From Pseudomonas sp. J452 (GTDB lineage Bacteria > Pseudomonadota > Gammaproteobacteria > Pseudomonadales > Pseudomonadaceae), in the NCBI RefSeq assembly GCF_024666525.1, contig NZ_CP088294.1, positions 620,001 through 684,000 of the forward strand: 64,000 nt of DNA, read 5' to 3'. The translations under genes were made by a program, and so were the position numbers. Of the stretch, positions 57,001 to 61,872 are shown in pieces; the first letter of the stretch is position 1, and each line of letters opens with the position of its first letter. Below the pieces are notes generated by a model. That model had not been told where the DNA came from, did no database searches, and worked only from the letters and a program-made list of their open reading frames with translations.

Positions 57001-57880
57001 CCAGCTGCGCATCGGTCAGCAGCGGAATCTGCGCGGTGGTCAGCGCGGCGATCTGGGCGGTGGTCAATGCGGCAAAATCTGCCGGCTGCATGGCTACCAG
57101 CTGGGCACTGGTCAGCGCAGCGATATCTGCCGCATCCAGCGCAGCAGCCTGCGCAGTGGTCAGCGCGACTATCTGCGCGGTGGTCAGTGCCGCCACTTGA
57201 GCAGTGGTCAGCGCCTGAATTTGCGTAGTGGACAGCTTGGCGAAATCAGCGGTTGGCACCACCACCAACTGAGCAGTGGTCAGCGCAGCGATATCTGCAG
57301 TCTCCAGAGCCACCATCTGCGTGCTGCTCAACGCCACGATCTGGGCAGTAGAGAGCGCGGCAACCTGGGCGGTGGTCAACGCCTGAATCTGGGCCGTGGT
57401 CAGCACAGCCAGGTCGGCAGTCTGCATCGCCTGGATCTGGGCGACGCTCATGTTAGCCAGATCCGCGACTTCCAGGGCCTGAACCTGGGCAGTGGTCAAT
57501 GCGACCACCTGAGCCGTAGTCAGCGCTGCAGCCTGTGCAGCCGTCAACGCTTCGATCTGAGCAGTGGTCAGCGCCGCAAAATCAGCGGTTTCGAATGCGC
57601 GAATCTGAGCAGTGGTCAGCTCCGCAAAATCCTCAGTTTCGATTGCCCTGGCTTGAATGCTGCTCAGCGCAATGATCTGGTTGCTGGTCAGCGCCGGCAC
57701 CTGCTCAGTGGACAACGCCACCACGCTAGCAGTCGACAGTGCCTGGATCTGGGCAGTGGTCAACACCGCAAGCTGCTCGGTGGTGATACCGGCGACATCT
57801 TCAGTCGTCAAAGCCGCGATCTGCGCAGTGGTCAGCGCAATTACTTGGTCCGAGGTCAAGCCGGTGAAGATGCTGCTCAT
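39029..57880 (-). CDS. giant octapeptide-repeat protein with C-terminal calcium-loop domain, 6283 aa
   Basis: After a short start (MSSIFTG) almost the entire protein to about residue 5990 consists of an eight-residue unit, consensus A-L-T-T-A-Q-I/V-A, about 748 copies. Breaks are seen near residues 1344 (DPLSASQQIARQ) and 4697 (DASTIAAAGADL). Every fifth unit tends to be LETADL-like, giving a 40-residue super-repeat. There is little aromatic residue and no Cys. The last 290 residues have DLNGDGV, DIDADGD, DRNADGV, DSNQDGR and DGNQDGV, all EF-hand-like loops, ending in a beta-rich tail. No Sec signal and no RTX glycine repeats. Export by the adjacent type I system is inferred. The Thr/Ser dyads could be glycosylated by the GT41 enzyme downstream. 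Adhesin, fibre or surface-layer roles are all possible. Confidence 0.85.
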   Translation of the reverse strand: MSSIFTGLTSDQVIALTTAQIAALTTEDVAGITTEQLAVLTTAQIQALSTASVVALSTEQVPALTSNQIIALSSIQARAIETEDFAELTTAQIRAFETADFAALTTAQIEALTAAQAAALTTAQVVALTTAQVQALEVADLANMSVAQIQAMQTADLAVLTTAQIQALTTAQVAALSTAQIVALSSTQMVALETADIAALTTAQLVVVPTADFAKLSTTQIQALTTAQVAALTTAQIVALTTAQAAALDAADIAALTSAQLVAMQPADFAALTTAQIAALTTAQIPLLTDAQLEALTTAQAAALETQDFAKLTTDQLQVLETADVAALTTAQIVALTTEQAAALTSAQVKALTAAQVVAMETADLASLSTGVIASLTTAQAAALSVAQVAALTTAQIEKLESADLGALGTAQIAALDSAQIGALSSVQVKGLSSAQLQAIDAADIPALDPSVISGLTTAQIVALTTAQMVALTTAQAAELTTAQISKLTTAQVAALEVADVAVLDPLVVKALTTVQVANLTTAQVAALTTAQVAAMDVADVQALTSAQVVALSSAQIGALTAAQIAGLSTAQVQAIEVADVPGLSGETIDSLSTTQLGALTTAQVVALTTLQVSNLSAIQLAALTTAQIQAMQVADVAALSTAAITGFTTAQIAALSDAQVQALTTAQMAKLDIADVQALTTDHIEALSSSQLGAMTAGQVGGMSTAQIAAIEVVDIAGLSTAAVAALSNAQVAALSAGQIAALTTLQVQALKSTQLAAMSTAQVAAIEVADIAALSTAAVPGFTTAQIAALSNAQVQALTTAQIAKLDLADVKALTVAHMAALSSAQIGALSVTQVAGLSVAQVAAIDAADVPVVAPGVLAGMTTAQINALTTAQLVALTTAQAAALSAAQLGAISTDNISALETADFAAIKTSAIAGLTTAQVVALTDEQIAALTTAQLAAMEPADFAKLTSDQIVALTTAQAASLTAAQVAALTTTQVAAIEVADIAALTTAAIKGLTAAQLQKLSNAQLQALTTAQAEALTAAQVGALTTAQIAAMQVADVAAISTAAITGLTTAQVVALTDAQVSALTTAQLSKMDVADIQAFSAADITLLSSAQIAALTPTQMAGLTTAQIAAIDTADLPALAVDDIKALSSAQIGAFSVTQLAALSTAQVAAIDAADIKGLTTAQIVALTTAQAKALTSAQVAALTTAQLQKLEVADLAALSTAAIKGLTAAQMVSLTTAQIVALTTAQAAALSNAQVAALTTAQVQKLETTDLAALATSAIAAMTTAQIASVLTTQIDDLTTRQIQAIETTDIKALTTAQVNALTASQVAALTIPQMVALSTAQVAALNDPLSASQQIARQVGALTTAQIAALTTAQIAAWTTAHTAALSSTQIAVMSTAQVRAIETVDLRTLDTAAVRSLTTAQVAALTTAQVAAFTTIQVQAIETADIKALSTAQLVALGTAQAAALTSAQVASLSTGQVRALQTADLAAISTLAISKLTAAQIAALTTAQVEALTTAQTQALTSAQIKALTTEQIKGLGTEQVAALTTEQVVALETTDLVQLSTAQLVALTTAQAQALTAAQVTALTSKQVAALETADLAVFSTAQIRALQTEDIKALTTAQVRALTTAQIAALETADVVALSTAHIQALTTAQVAALNTAQIRALETSDLRQLSTAQIVALTTAQAAALSTEQVSKLTTTQIAALQTADLAALSTAAIGSLSNVQLAALSSTQIAALTTVQVRALETADLASLSPEQIEALTTAQVAALTTTQVASLTGEQIAALEIIDLAQLTVAAIQALSSAQVAELTTAQLASLSTAQVRALETADLRALSNEQLIALTTEQVAALTTAQVASISTAQLPSLQTQDLQALGTAGIRALGTAQVRVLNEEQIVALTSDQAAALTSSQILALTTSQLASLETVDLAQLVTAGIAALSSDQLLALNTAQIAALSSAQVVALTSSQISKLTAEQVAALETADFSELSTASILALTTAQVVALTTEQVAALTTAQLRALETQDLAVLSADQVGALNTALVRALSTVQIAALSSAQVAGLTTEQIEALTTAQIRALETADLQALSAEQIIALTTAQAAALSTAQIAKLTTAQLGALELNDLNVLSTASIAALTTEQTAALSTEQIAALTTVQLRALETQDFRALTSAQIVALTNEQVVALTSAQLGALTSEQFAALEAGDLALLSTASIRGLSTSLIAALTTEQVQALSAQQVAALSTAQVVALSTEQIAALEVDDLTGLGTAQIVALTTAQVQALSTEQFNVLSPAQIAVLETADIRALSTAQIAALSEDQVVALTSAQLVALTTDQIPALETNDLAALSTAAIRALTPAQVAVLTTAQIYALTEDQAPALTSAQIAAMSTAQIAALEPVDLAALSSATIAGLTSAQVAALNSAQIAALTTEQITALETQDVAALTTDQIVALTQTQVRALGSAQLAALSPAQLAAMEPEDIAKLSTASIPGLTTAQAAALTVEQVAALTAAQIAALETADLRALSSAQIAALSSVQVAALTTEQIAALTTVQLGALDTVDIVALDNSQIAALTTAQVRELSLGQLAALTTTQLRALETADVAALTTAQLVSLSLAQVAALSTSQIVALTTAQVRALAVEQIEALTAAQVAALETVDVAALTTDQVVALNSAQVAALKTAQIEALNTHQLTSLDTVDIAALSAAQIAALSTAQAAALTFEQLAALSTAQVRAIETVDLAAMGTDRIEALSTAQVEALSTQQVVGLTTAQVRALTPEQLNAMTTVQIRAMATDDLAALKTSQIAALSSDQIGSLSTAQVLALTSAQIAAIEVEDIPALSNAQLQVLQTEDLAALTTAQVVALGTAQYAALSTVQIAALGSAQVAALQTQDLAVLSTAQIRALDTVDVAALTTAQIVALTTAQVAALSTEQLAALSTAQVQALQVEDVQALTTAQIVALSTAQVAALTTEQTAALSTVQIAALETADLVRLTSDQIQALLTDQVAALTTTQVAALTTAQIAALETADVAALTTAQVVALSSAQLQTLSSDQLAALSSSQIKAIETADLATLSTAQIVALSSAQIAVLGTDQIAALTTAQVRALELEDIAGLTTAQARALETADLVALSTAQVVALTTAQVAALTTAQVASLTTAQVAALQTQDLVALTTAQVVALSTAQVQALSTAQISALTTAQVQALQTVDLASLSSDQIIALTTAQAAALTTAQIAALTTAQAAALQIADLQVLSTAQLLTMETEDLAALTTAQIAALSTAQFAALSSAQIRALTTEQMAAVEAADLAVLSTAQIRQIETADLAALTSDQIAALGSDQLAALTTSQIVALTSAQIAAIEVGDLPALSATQLRAIETADLVALSTAQIVALTSTQAAALNTAQVAALTTAQIRAMETEDLVALTTAQIVALTTAQAAALSTAQLQALSTVQLRALETADLAALGTAQVVALTTEQIAALRTEQVAALTQTQVAALEVVDVQALTTAQIVALTSTQVQALTTTQIASLSSAQIAAMETADVAALSQEQVIALSGAQPTALTTAQIANLPTAQIASLQTADLAALTTAQIAALTTAQVQALTQEQIPALTTAQVRALDTADVAVLSADQLTSLTTAQMAALTTDQIVALGTAQVAALEVADVAALTTAQIRALETADLRALTVEQVAALTSSQVAALTTVQVSSLTVSQVAALQTQDLVAMTAAQIAALTTAQVQNLTLAQIAALTTTQIRAIEAADLAVFSAEQIDALTTAQAAALTTTQIVALTTAQMTALALADLQALGTAQIEALETADLAALRSDQIAGLTSVQIQALSAAQLQALTTEQVAAIETVDLAAMSPSQIAQLEIADIAALTAAQIVALTTAQVAALTTAQVAALTSEQVGALQVADLQVLSSSQIRAIEVADLAGLKTAQVAALTTEQVVALTTAQIAALSTAQIAALETADVHALSTAQITALTSAQVAALGSDQLQALSTTQIRAIEVADLAALTAAQLVKLTTAQVAALTTAQVVGLTTTQVEALTTAQVAALATAQISALESADVAALTVAQIIALTTAQAGALNSAQLAALSVDQVAALQEADLAAIATAVISSLSAAQIAALSTAQVAALTSDQVAALETADLVAFSVEQIAALTTEQAAALSTLQLSKLTTDQIAALEVADLQALSTSQVAALTTAQVKALTQTQIEALTTAQVRALETADFAALTSDQIAALTSDQIAALSTAQIVALTTAQVVALETPDLAHLTTAQLAAMENADLAALTVEQIAALTSLQLSKLSTAQIASLTTAQVGAIETADLQALTNAQVIALSSAQLRALSAEQIAALTTAQLRVIETQDLQALTTLQVRALTTEQAAALTTDQVVSLTTVQVAALETADLAALTTAQIRALETADVAALTAAQISALTTAQAATLTTVQIGVLSNTQVAALQTDDLAALTTAQIVALSTAQVQALSGAQIAALTTAQLRALELADLAKLSAEQIAAFTTLQAQALTTAQIAGLSTAQIVAVETADLAALTTAQIRAVEVADLALLTSDQIVALTTAQVAALTTAQVVALTTAQVELLSVAQVAALTSAQIAALQTVDIAALTSAQLVALTTEQAAALTGAQLAALSADQIASLEVADIAALSTAALPSLTTNQVANLSTAQIDALTSVQISAMEAADIAAMAAEQLAVLDSDQVAALTSAQLAALSPSQLAALDASTIAAAGADLVDALTTVNVPALTTAQVAALTTSQVRSMETQDVAALTTAQIVAMSTEQLVALTTAQVAGLTTRQVAALETEDVAALSNVQLIALTTAQVGALTNAQLAALDTAQIRAIETADIAALKLSQVAALSTVQIEALTNSQIQGMTTEQMAALTAEQIEALTTAQFRNMEIADLAALTPDQIAAIEIADLQALSTTQVAALTTQQVVSLTNSQLAALTTAQIKALETADVAAINVAQISALTTAQIVALTTDQIVALTPDRFAALSVAQLVKLTTSQITAMATADIAALTEEQVSALTTAQTGALSTAQFSKLSGVQIAALGTANVQSLSSAQLVALTTEQTRALTLEQIGALTTDQIVAMETADIAALTADQVQLLSTAQAAALTTAQVVNLTTAQIAALEGQDLASLSTTVIPLLTTAQVAAITADQIGFLTTAQVRALETADLVVLDSTQIAGLQLSQIAALTTGQIQSLTTAQVRALSVDQLQALTQSQIAALETADLVALTTAQIAGLEAVDISVLTTDQIVALTTAQVGALTGEQIQALSKNQLAAMETADIAALSTTQIRQIQTPDLAGLTTAQIVALTTAQVAALTTAQVVALSTEQVAAIENADLAVMSTAQIAAMETRDIASLLNAQITALTSDQVQALTTAQIVALTTSQVAAIETADFALLSTAQIAALQTRDVAELTTAQIVALTTAQTAVLSSAQVAALTTAQLAQLEVADLVELTTQALQGLTVEQAAALTTAQVAALETQQVVALKTADIEALTTAQIVALTSDQVQVLTTAQIVALTSAQVAALQTPDFALLSTAQIAALQTADMANLTTAQVVALTTAQTAALSSAQVAALTTAQIVRLETADLNALSSVAIAGLTTGQVAALTTDQIVALSTAQLVAMETRDIAAMTTEQIQTLASDQFRALSTAQIAALTSAQVQALETRDLVALKTEQIAALDATDLALLSTDQLRELTTDQLPALTTAQIVALTTEQVAALKVAQLQALTTVQIAAMQGADVAALTTAQIQALTTEQVRALTTAQIVSLTTEQFSIMETADLAALSTAQVAAIQASDLQALDTAQIVALTTAQVAALTTSQVVAMTSTQVAALETADVAALGTAQIAALQISDLAAMTTAQIVAFGTDQIRALTTSQISGLTTQQVAALETRDVAALTTEQIQAMQNVDLAVLTSAQIAALTTAQIIALTTSQVKALTTDQIIALTSVQVQALETADIAALTSAQIGAIQVGDFALLNTAQLVAIDVADVPALTTDQLTALSMTQADAFTAEQLAAMATEQIAVLNTSPLILDLNGDGVQTLHWAANTHFDIDADGDLDNTGWVAGGDGLLAIDRNADGVINDGGELFGNATELADGSRSEDGFAALAELDSNQDGRISADDQDFAALRVWVDGNQDGVSQADELYNLSSLGIASINLSAEQTSQLNNGNWIGLSSSYETVDGQVHSIVDAWFRNGGSDGQDIDLTAVNPDIVAANSLSQINLAGDGGLATTLTLDAQSVSQFGQVGLVETGLGASAPVQMLINGNANDSVVITGPAGAWQAAGSVQVEGAEYNVYNDGEIQLLVATSVNTSFYS
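39906..57862 (-). repeat. 24-bp tandem repeat array of about 748 units, 120-bp super-period
   Basis: The octapeptide is encoded by a 24-bp unit, mostly of GCC/GCG, CTG, ACC/ACT, CAG/CAA and ATC/GTC codons. The ETAD-type unit returns every fifth unit for long stretches, giving 120 bp. Unit sequence varies at nearly every copy, so the array is ancient and maintained by selection on the protein and not a recent amplification. The unusual composition also leaves very long open frames on the opposite strand. Confidence 0.9.
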
Positions 57881-58037
57881 TTTTTATTACCTACACAGAG
57901 TGAGTCCGCATCGGCTTCTCTATCAGGCAGAGCCGCAGCAGAAATTATCCCAACTTGGGTTAGCGGCTGGACTCTTCAGTTCTTGAGAGTCCGATGGCGG
58001 CCCAGATCATCTATCTTGCTTGCTTCTTGAGGTGTCT

Positions 58038-58055
58038 ATTTTTTTGGCGTCAAAG
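58038..58055 (-). promoter_or_regulatory. shared upstream motif, copy facing the giant gene
   Basis: On the minus strand it reads CTTTGACGCCAAAAAAAT, and is 157 bp before the giant ATG. The core TTTGACGCCAAA is itself near-palindromic, as expected of a dimer binding site. An identical copy faces the RTX gene. Confidence 0.65.
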
Positions 58056-58332
58056 ATCCACAGGTGATACTACTCTGATAGCACATGGCCACGCCATTGA
58101 CCATCCAGACTAGCCGACGAACCGACAACCAGCACAAGCCTTCACCCGCCACCGCATCATCAGCGCCCTTGCAAGCGCCTCCCAGAGCCAGGCAAGACAA
58201 TGCCTATACCGCGCCACACGCGGCTGTAGACATAGAGCATAGGCCGGTTTTCCACTTTCAATGGCTATCCGCAGACCGAACAACACCCCTCGCAAAGGCG
58301 TGGGAGCCAACCCTTACACGCCGATAGTGGCA

Positions 58333-58350
58333 CTTTGACGCCAAAAAAAT
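58333..58350 (+). promoter_or_regulatory. shared upstream motif, copy facing the RTX gene
   Basis: It is identical to the copy at 58038-58055 in the opposite direction, ending 46 bp before the proposed ATG at 58397. An exact 18-bp match is unlikely by chance and implies co-regulation of both genes. Confidence 0.65.
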
Positions 58351-58396
58351 AGCAACGTACGATGTGCGCCTTCCAACCTGTCAAATGGACCTTGTC

Positions 58397-60568
58397 ATGC
58401 CGACCCTCACCCTGGGCGAAACTCGCATCAACACCACCACCACTGGCTATCAGAACGAGCCCAGCGTCACCGCGCTGAAAGACGGAGGCTATGTGGTGGT
58501 TTGGGCTGATCAAAGCAGCGCTAGCGCCGACTACATCTTCACTCAGCGCTACAGCGCCAGCGGCGTGAAAATTGGCAGCGAGTCACGTGTCAACGCCTCC
58601 ACCACGGGAGAGCAGGAAGATCCCACGATCACGGCCCTGGCCAATGGTGGTTATGTGGTGGCTTGGAAGGTCGATAATGGTGGCGGCAATGTCGACATCC
58701 GCATGCAACGGTTCGACGCCGCCGGCGCCAAGGCCGGCAGTGAATCACGCGTCAATACTTACACCACTGGCGAGCAGGACAGCCCCGAAATTACCGCCTT
58801 GATAGATGGTGGCTATGTCGTGTCCTGGGCGTCCTACCAGCAGGATGGCAGCGAGTGGGGCGCATACCTGCAACGCTATGACGCCAATGGTGCAAAGGTT
58901 GGCGTCGAAACCCGGATAAACACCACCAGCGCTGGAGAACAGGACGGCCCCACCATTACCAGTCTCGCCGACGGCGGTTACATGGCTGTGTGGGAAGGCA
59001 ATGGTAGCGGCGACACCTATGGCATTTTCGCTCAGCGCTTCAATTCAGCAGGCGCCAAAGTCGGCGGCGAAACCCGTATCAACTCGACTACTAGCGGTTT
59101 CCAGCAGGATCCCGTGGTCACAGTACTGGCCAATGGCGGCTACGTAGTCGCCTGGCAGTCGTACCCTGATGACCTGGACAATAACGAAGACACCCAAGCG
59201 CCCAGCGATATTTACACCCAACTGTATAACTCCAGCGGAGCCAAAGTCGGCAGCCAGACGATGGTCAACACCACGACCTCAGGCTCGCAGGAAGAACCTC
59301 GCGTGGTCGCCCTCAGCGACGGCGGATACCTGGTGGCTTGGAGCGGCAATGGTAGCGGCGACGCCTCCGGCGTATTCATCCAGCGCTATAACGCCAGCGG
59401 TACCAAAGTAGGCACGGAAACCCGAGTCAACACCACCACGACTGGCAACCAAGAACTCACCAGCATTGCCGCGCTTGCCGACGGCGGCTATCTAGTTACT
59501 TGGGAGTCCTATAGCGCTGACGGGACAAACTCCGAGGTCTATGCCCAACGCTTTGACGCCAACGGCAACAAACTGACCAACCTGATTGGCGATACCGCCG
59601 ACAACACCCTGACCTGGTCCAACAGCAGCAGTGCGATTATCGATGGAGCCGCCGGTAACGATAAACTCACCGGAGGCGGTGGCAATGACCACCTGAATGG
59701 GGGGAGCGGCAACGACGTGCTGAATGGCGGCGCGGGCGGCGACAGGCTTATTGGCGGCGATGGTTCCGACATCTATTACATCGACAACACGCGCGATATC
59801 GTCAGCGAAACCAATAGCACAGCCAGCACTGGCGGCACTGACACTGTCTACAGCTACCTTTCTGCCCACACCCTTGGCGCCAATATCGAAAACTTGCGCG
59901 TCATGGCGACTAGCACCGCCAGCGCGACAGGTAACAGCCTCAACAACGTGATTTATGCGGGGACAGGCAACAACACGCTGAATGGCGGCACAGGCACTGA
60001 CACCGCCTCTTACGCTCATGCAACCAGCGCTGTCACTGCGAGCTTGGCCAGCACAGGCGCCCAAGCTACAGGCGGTTCCGGCAGTGATACCCTGCTGAGC
60101 TTCGAAAACCTCACCGGCAGCAACTTCAATGACAATCTGACCGGGAATACCGCTGCCAACACCCTGAGTGGCGGATCCGGGAATGACACGTTGAGCGGGG
60201 GCGCCGGGAATGACCTGCTATTTGGCGGGGTGGGCACCGACAAACTCAGCGGTGGCAGTGGCGCCGATCGCTTCGACTTCAATGCCGCCAGTGAAATGGG
60301 ACTCGGCTCGCTGCGTGATGTTCTGAATGACTTCAAAACCAGCGAAAGCGACAAGATTGATCTGTCCACCCTGGATGCCAATCTGGCAACCTCAACCAAC
60401 GACGCCTTCAGCTTTATCGGCTCAACGGCTTTTAGTAGCAACGCAACCGGACAACTGCGCTATGCAAACGGCGTGATCTACGGAAGCACCGATGCCGACA
60501 CCAGTGCCGAATTTGAGATATCCCTGATAGGTGTGGCATCGTTGAGCAGCACAGACTTCATTCTTTAA
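58397..60568 (+). CDS. RTX protein with seven-repeat probable beta-propeller, 723 aa
   Basis: The ATG chosen at 58397 (MPTLTLGETRIN) has GGA 7 nt upstream; a GTG 33 bp earlier is the alternative. Residues 1-400 hold seven copies of about 55 residues, each with GGYVVAW-type strand, YTQRY-type strand and a K.G.ETRVNTTT tail. That count and length fit a seven-bladed propeller. Next are RTX nonapeptides (GGGGNDHLNGGSGND) and an NLTGNTAANTLSGGSGND block. The C terminus (DVLNDFKTSESDKIDLSTLDANL) is almost the same as in the protease at 29323, so the same type I exporter should secrete both. No protease motif. It may be an adhesin or lectin-like secreted protein. Confidence 0.85.
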   Translation: MPTLTLGETRINTTTTGYQNEPSVTALKDGGYVVVWADQSSASADYIFTQRYSASGVKIGSESRVNASTTGEQEDPTITALANGGYVVAWKVDNGGGNVDIRMQRFDAAGAKAGSESRVNTYTTGEQDSPEITALIDGGYVVSWASYQQDGSEWGAYLQRYDANGAKVGVETRINTTSAGEQDGPTITSLADGGYMAVWEGNGSGDTYGIFAQRFNSAGAKVGGETRINSTTSGFQQDPVVTVLANGGYVVAWQSYPDDLDNNEDTQAPSDIYTQLYNSSGAKVGSQTMVNTTTSGSQEEPRVVALSDGGYLVAWSGNGSGDASGVFIQRYNASGTKVGTETRVNTTTTGNQELTSIAALADGGYLVTWESYSADGTNSEVYAQRFDANGNKLTNLIGDTADNTLTWSNSSSAIIDGAAGNDKLTGGGGNDHLNGGSGNDVLNGGAGGDRLIGGDGSDIYYIDNTRDIVSETNSTASTGGTDTVYSYLSAHTLGANIENLRVMATSTASATGNSLNNVIYAGTGNNTLNGGTGTDTASYAHATSAVTASLASTGAQATGGSGSDTLLSFENLTGSNFNDNLTGNTAANTLSGGSGNDTLSGGAGNDLLFGGVGTDKLSGGSGADRFDFNAASEMGLGSLRDVLNDFKTSESDKIDLSTLDANLATSTNDAFSFIGSTAFSSNATGQLRYANGVIYGSTDADTSAEFEISLIGVASLSSTDFIL

Positions 60569-60577
60569 ATTTCGTTA

Positions 60578-60607
60578 GCCCGGCCTGTAATGAGCTCAAG
60601 GCCGGGC
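60578..60607 (+). terminator. terminator-like hairpin after the RTX gene
   Basis: GCCCGGCCT (60578-60586) pairs with AGGCCGGGC (60599-60607), a 9-bp GC-rich stem with 12-nt loop, 10 bp after the stop codon. There is no strong T-run, so efficiency is uncertain. Confidence 0.55.
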
Positions 60608-60675
60608 GGCTCCACATCCCCCAAGAGCAACCCGGCGCCAGCCTAGCTAGACGACCCAATATGCAAAGGAACTGT

Positions 60676-61677
60676 ATGAACAGGCTCAGTAAAAGCACCC
60701 TACTCCTCGCACTCTTGGCACCTCTTGGCGTGCAAGCCGCCACTACGTCGACCTCCTGCAACTCGACAGCGCCCAGTGGCTATGTGATGACCAAGATCCA
60801 GGAGCGCTCCAACTCCTGCAGTGGTGGCAACCTCTACACCTATACCAGGCTGGCCGGGGAAACCGTGCTGGATACCTGCATCCGCACCACCCCCACCGGC
60901 TGGGTGAACACCAAGGAGCGCAGCTACACCGGAAGCGGTATCTGCGGCAGCTCCAGCGGCACACCCAGACTGATCTGGCAGATCACCAACAGCTACGGCC
61001 AGGTCAAGCTCAACTCCTGTCTGCGCACCCTGCCTACCGGCTGGGTCATCACCCGCCAGACCAGCTACTCGGGGCCTGGCGATTGCGGCACGGCCAGCGG
61101 CAGCAAGCGCATCAAGTACGAAGCGCAGAGCACGGCGGGACAGAGCCAGATGAGCGTGTGCAATGCCTCGATCCTGCCCAGCGGCTGGGAAGTTGGCGCC
61201 ACCTCCAGCAGCACTAACTGCGGCACCGGGTCGGGCAATCTGTGGAAGATCCTCAATACCAAACCGCTGACCAAGGTGGCCCTGCACAACTACGTCGGCA
61301 AGACCGGCGACAACCTGTACGTGACCAAGCGCGATGACGCCGGCATGGCCCTGTACAAGTACAGCTACAACGCCATCGCCGCCCAGGTGCCCAGCAGTGC
61401 GGCGTTCGGTACCACCGTGCTGCATCGCTACTACAACGCCAGCATCTCCAACAGCCTCTACACCATAGGTCGTGACGACGCCTACTACAGCAAAGCCGGC
61501 TATGCCTATGTCGGTGCGGCAGCCAACGTGTTCACGGCCAAGGTGCCCAACGCAACGGCCTTGCACCGCTACTGGAACCCCACGACTAAGCACCACCTGT
61601 ATAGCGTCGTGTACTCCAGCACAGGCATCAATGGCTTCAAGTACGAGAAAGTCGAAGGCTACGTGTACAAGCCCTGA
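60676..61677 (+). CDS. secreted protein with DUF5648-like repeats, 333 aa
   Basis: ATG at 60676 has AAAGGA upstream. A Sec signal peptide of about 22 residues (STLLLALLAPLGVQA) is followed by four Cys-containing segments of about 45 residues each (SGYVMT, TGWVNTKERSYTG, TGWVITRQTSYSG, SGWEVG). The last 110 residues have LHNYVGKTGDNLYVTKRDDAG, LHRYYNASISNSLYTIG and LHRYWNPTTKHHLYSV, the LxRYxN...LYT unit of DUF5648, often found at the ends of secreted hydrolases or adhesins. No catalytic site is seen. It is probably a binding protein outside the cell. Its placement after the RTX gene may be coincidence. Confidence 0.75.
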   Translation: MNRLSKSTLLLALLAPLGVQAATTSTSCNSTAPSGYVMTKIQERSNSCSGGNLYTYTRLAGETVLDTCIRTTPTGWVNTKERSYTGSGICGSSSGTPRLIWQITNSYGQVKLNSCLRTLPTGWVITRQTSYSGPGDCGTASGSKRIKYEAQSTAGQSQMSVCNASILPSGWEVGATSSSTNCGTGSGNLWKILNTKPLTKVALHNYVGKTGDNLYVTKRDDAGMALYKYSYNAIAAQVPSSAAFGTTVLHRYYNASISNSLYTIGRDDAYYSKAGYAYVGAAANVFTAKVPNATALHRYWNPTTKHHLYSVVYSSTGINGFKYEKVEGYVYKP

Positions 61678-61694
61678 GCCAGTCCGGTCACAAG

Positions 61695-61722
61695 CCCTGA
61701 CGCTTCTGCCAACACGTCAGGG
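61695..61722. terminator. hairpin after the DUF5648-like gene
   Basis: CCCTGACG and CGTCAGGG pair over 8 bp with a 12-nt loop, 18 bp after the stop. No T-run follows, so this is a possible terminator or mRNA-stabilising end. Confidence 0.45.
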
Positions 61723-61872
61723 CGGCTTGGTGCGCAGGCACAGTACACCGAACAGCACCAGCGCGCCTTTCGCAACTCTCAGCATCCATCACTCTCTTGT
61801 TCGTTATAGAGAAAGCCCAGGGCGGATGTTTGTAGCCGTCATCGACACCGACTTCGCGCTCGACCAGGGCAT

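Larger units (their letters stand above)
57881..58396. other. 516-bp divergent promoter region of the giant and RTX genes
   Basis: No gene is supported. It contains an 18-bp sequence repeated in opposite orientation, one copy for each gene (58038-58055 and 58333-58350), which are likely shared control sites. Confidence 0.6.

Noticed and set aside
39906..57862. CRISPR array
   Set aside because: The 24-bp units are continuous with no spacers and are in frame with a protein.
55277..58030. 917-codon plus-strand frame
   Set aside because: Same antisense shadow, continuing into the non-coding divergent promoter region.
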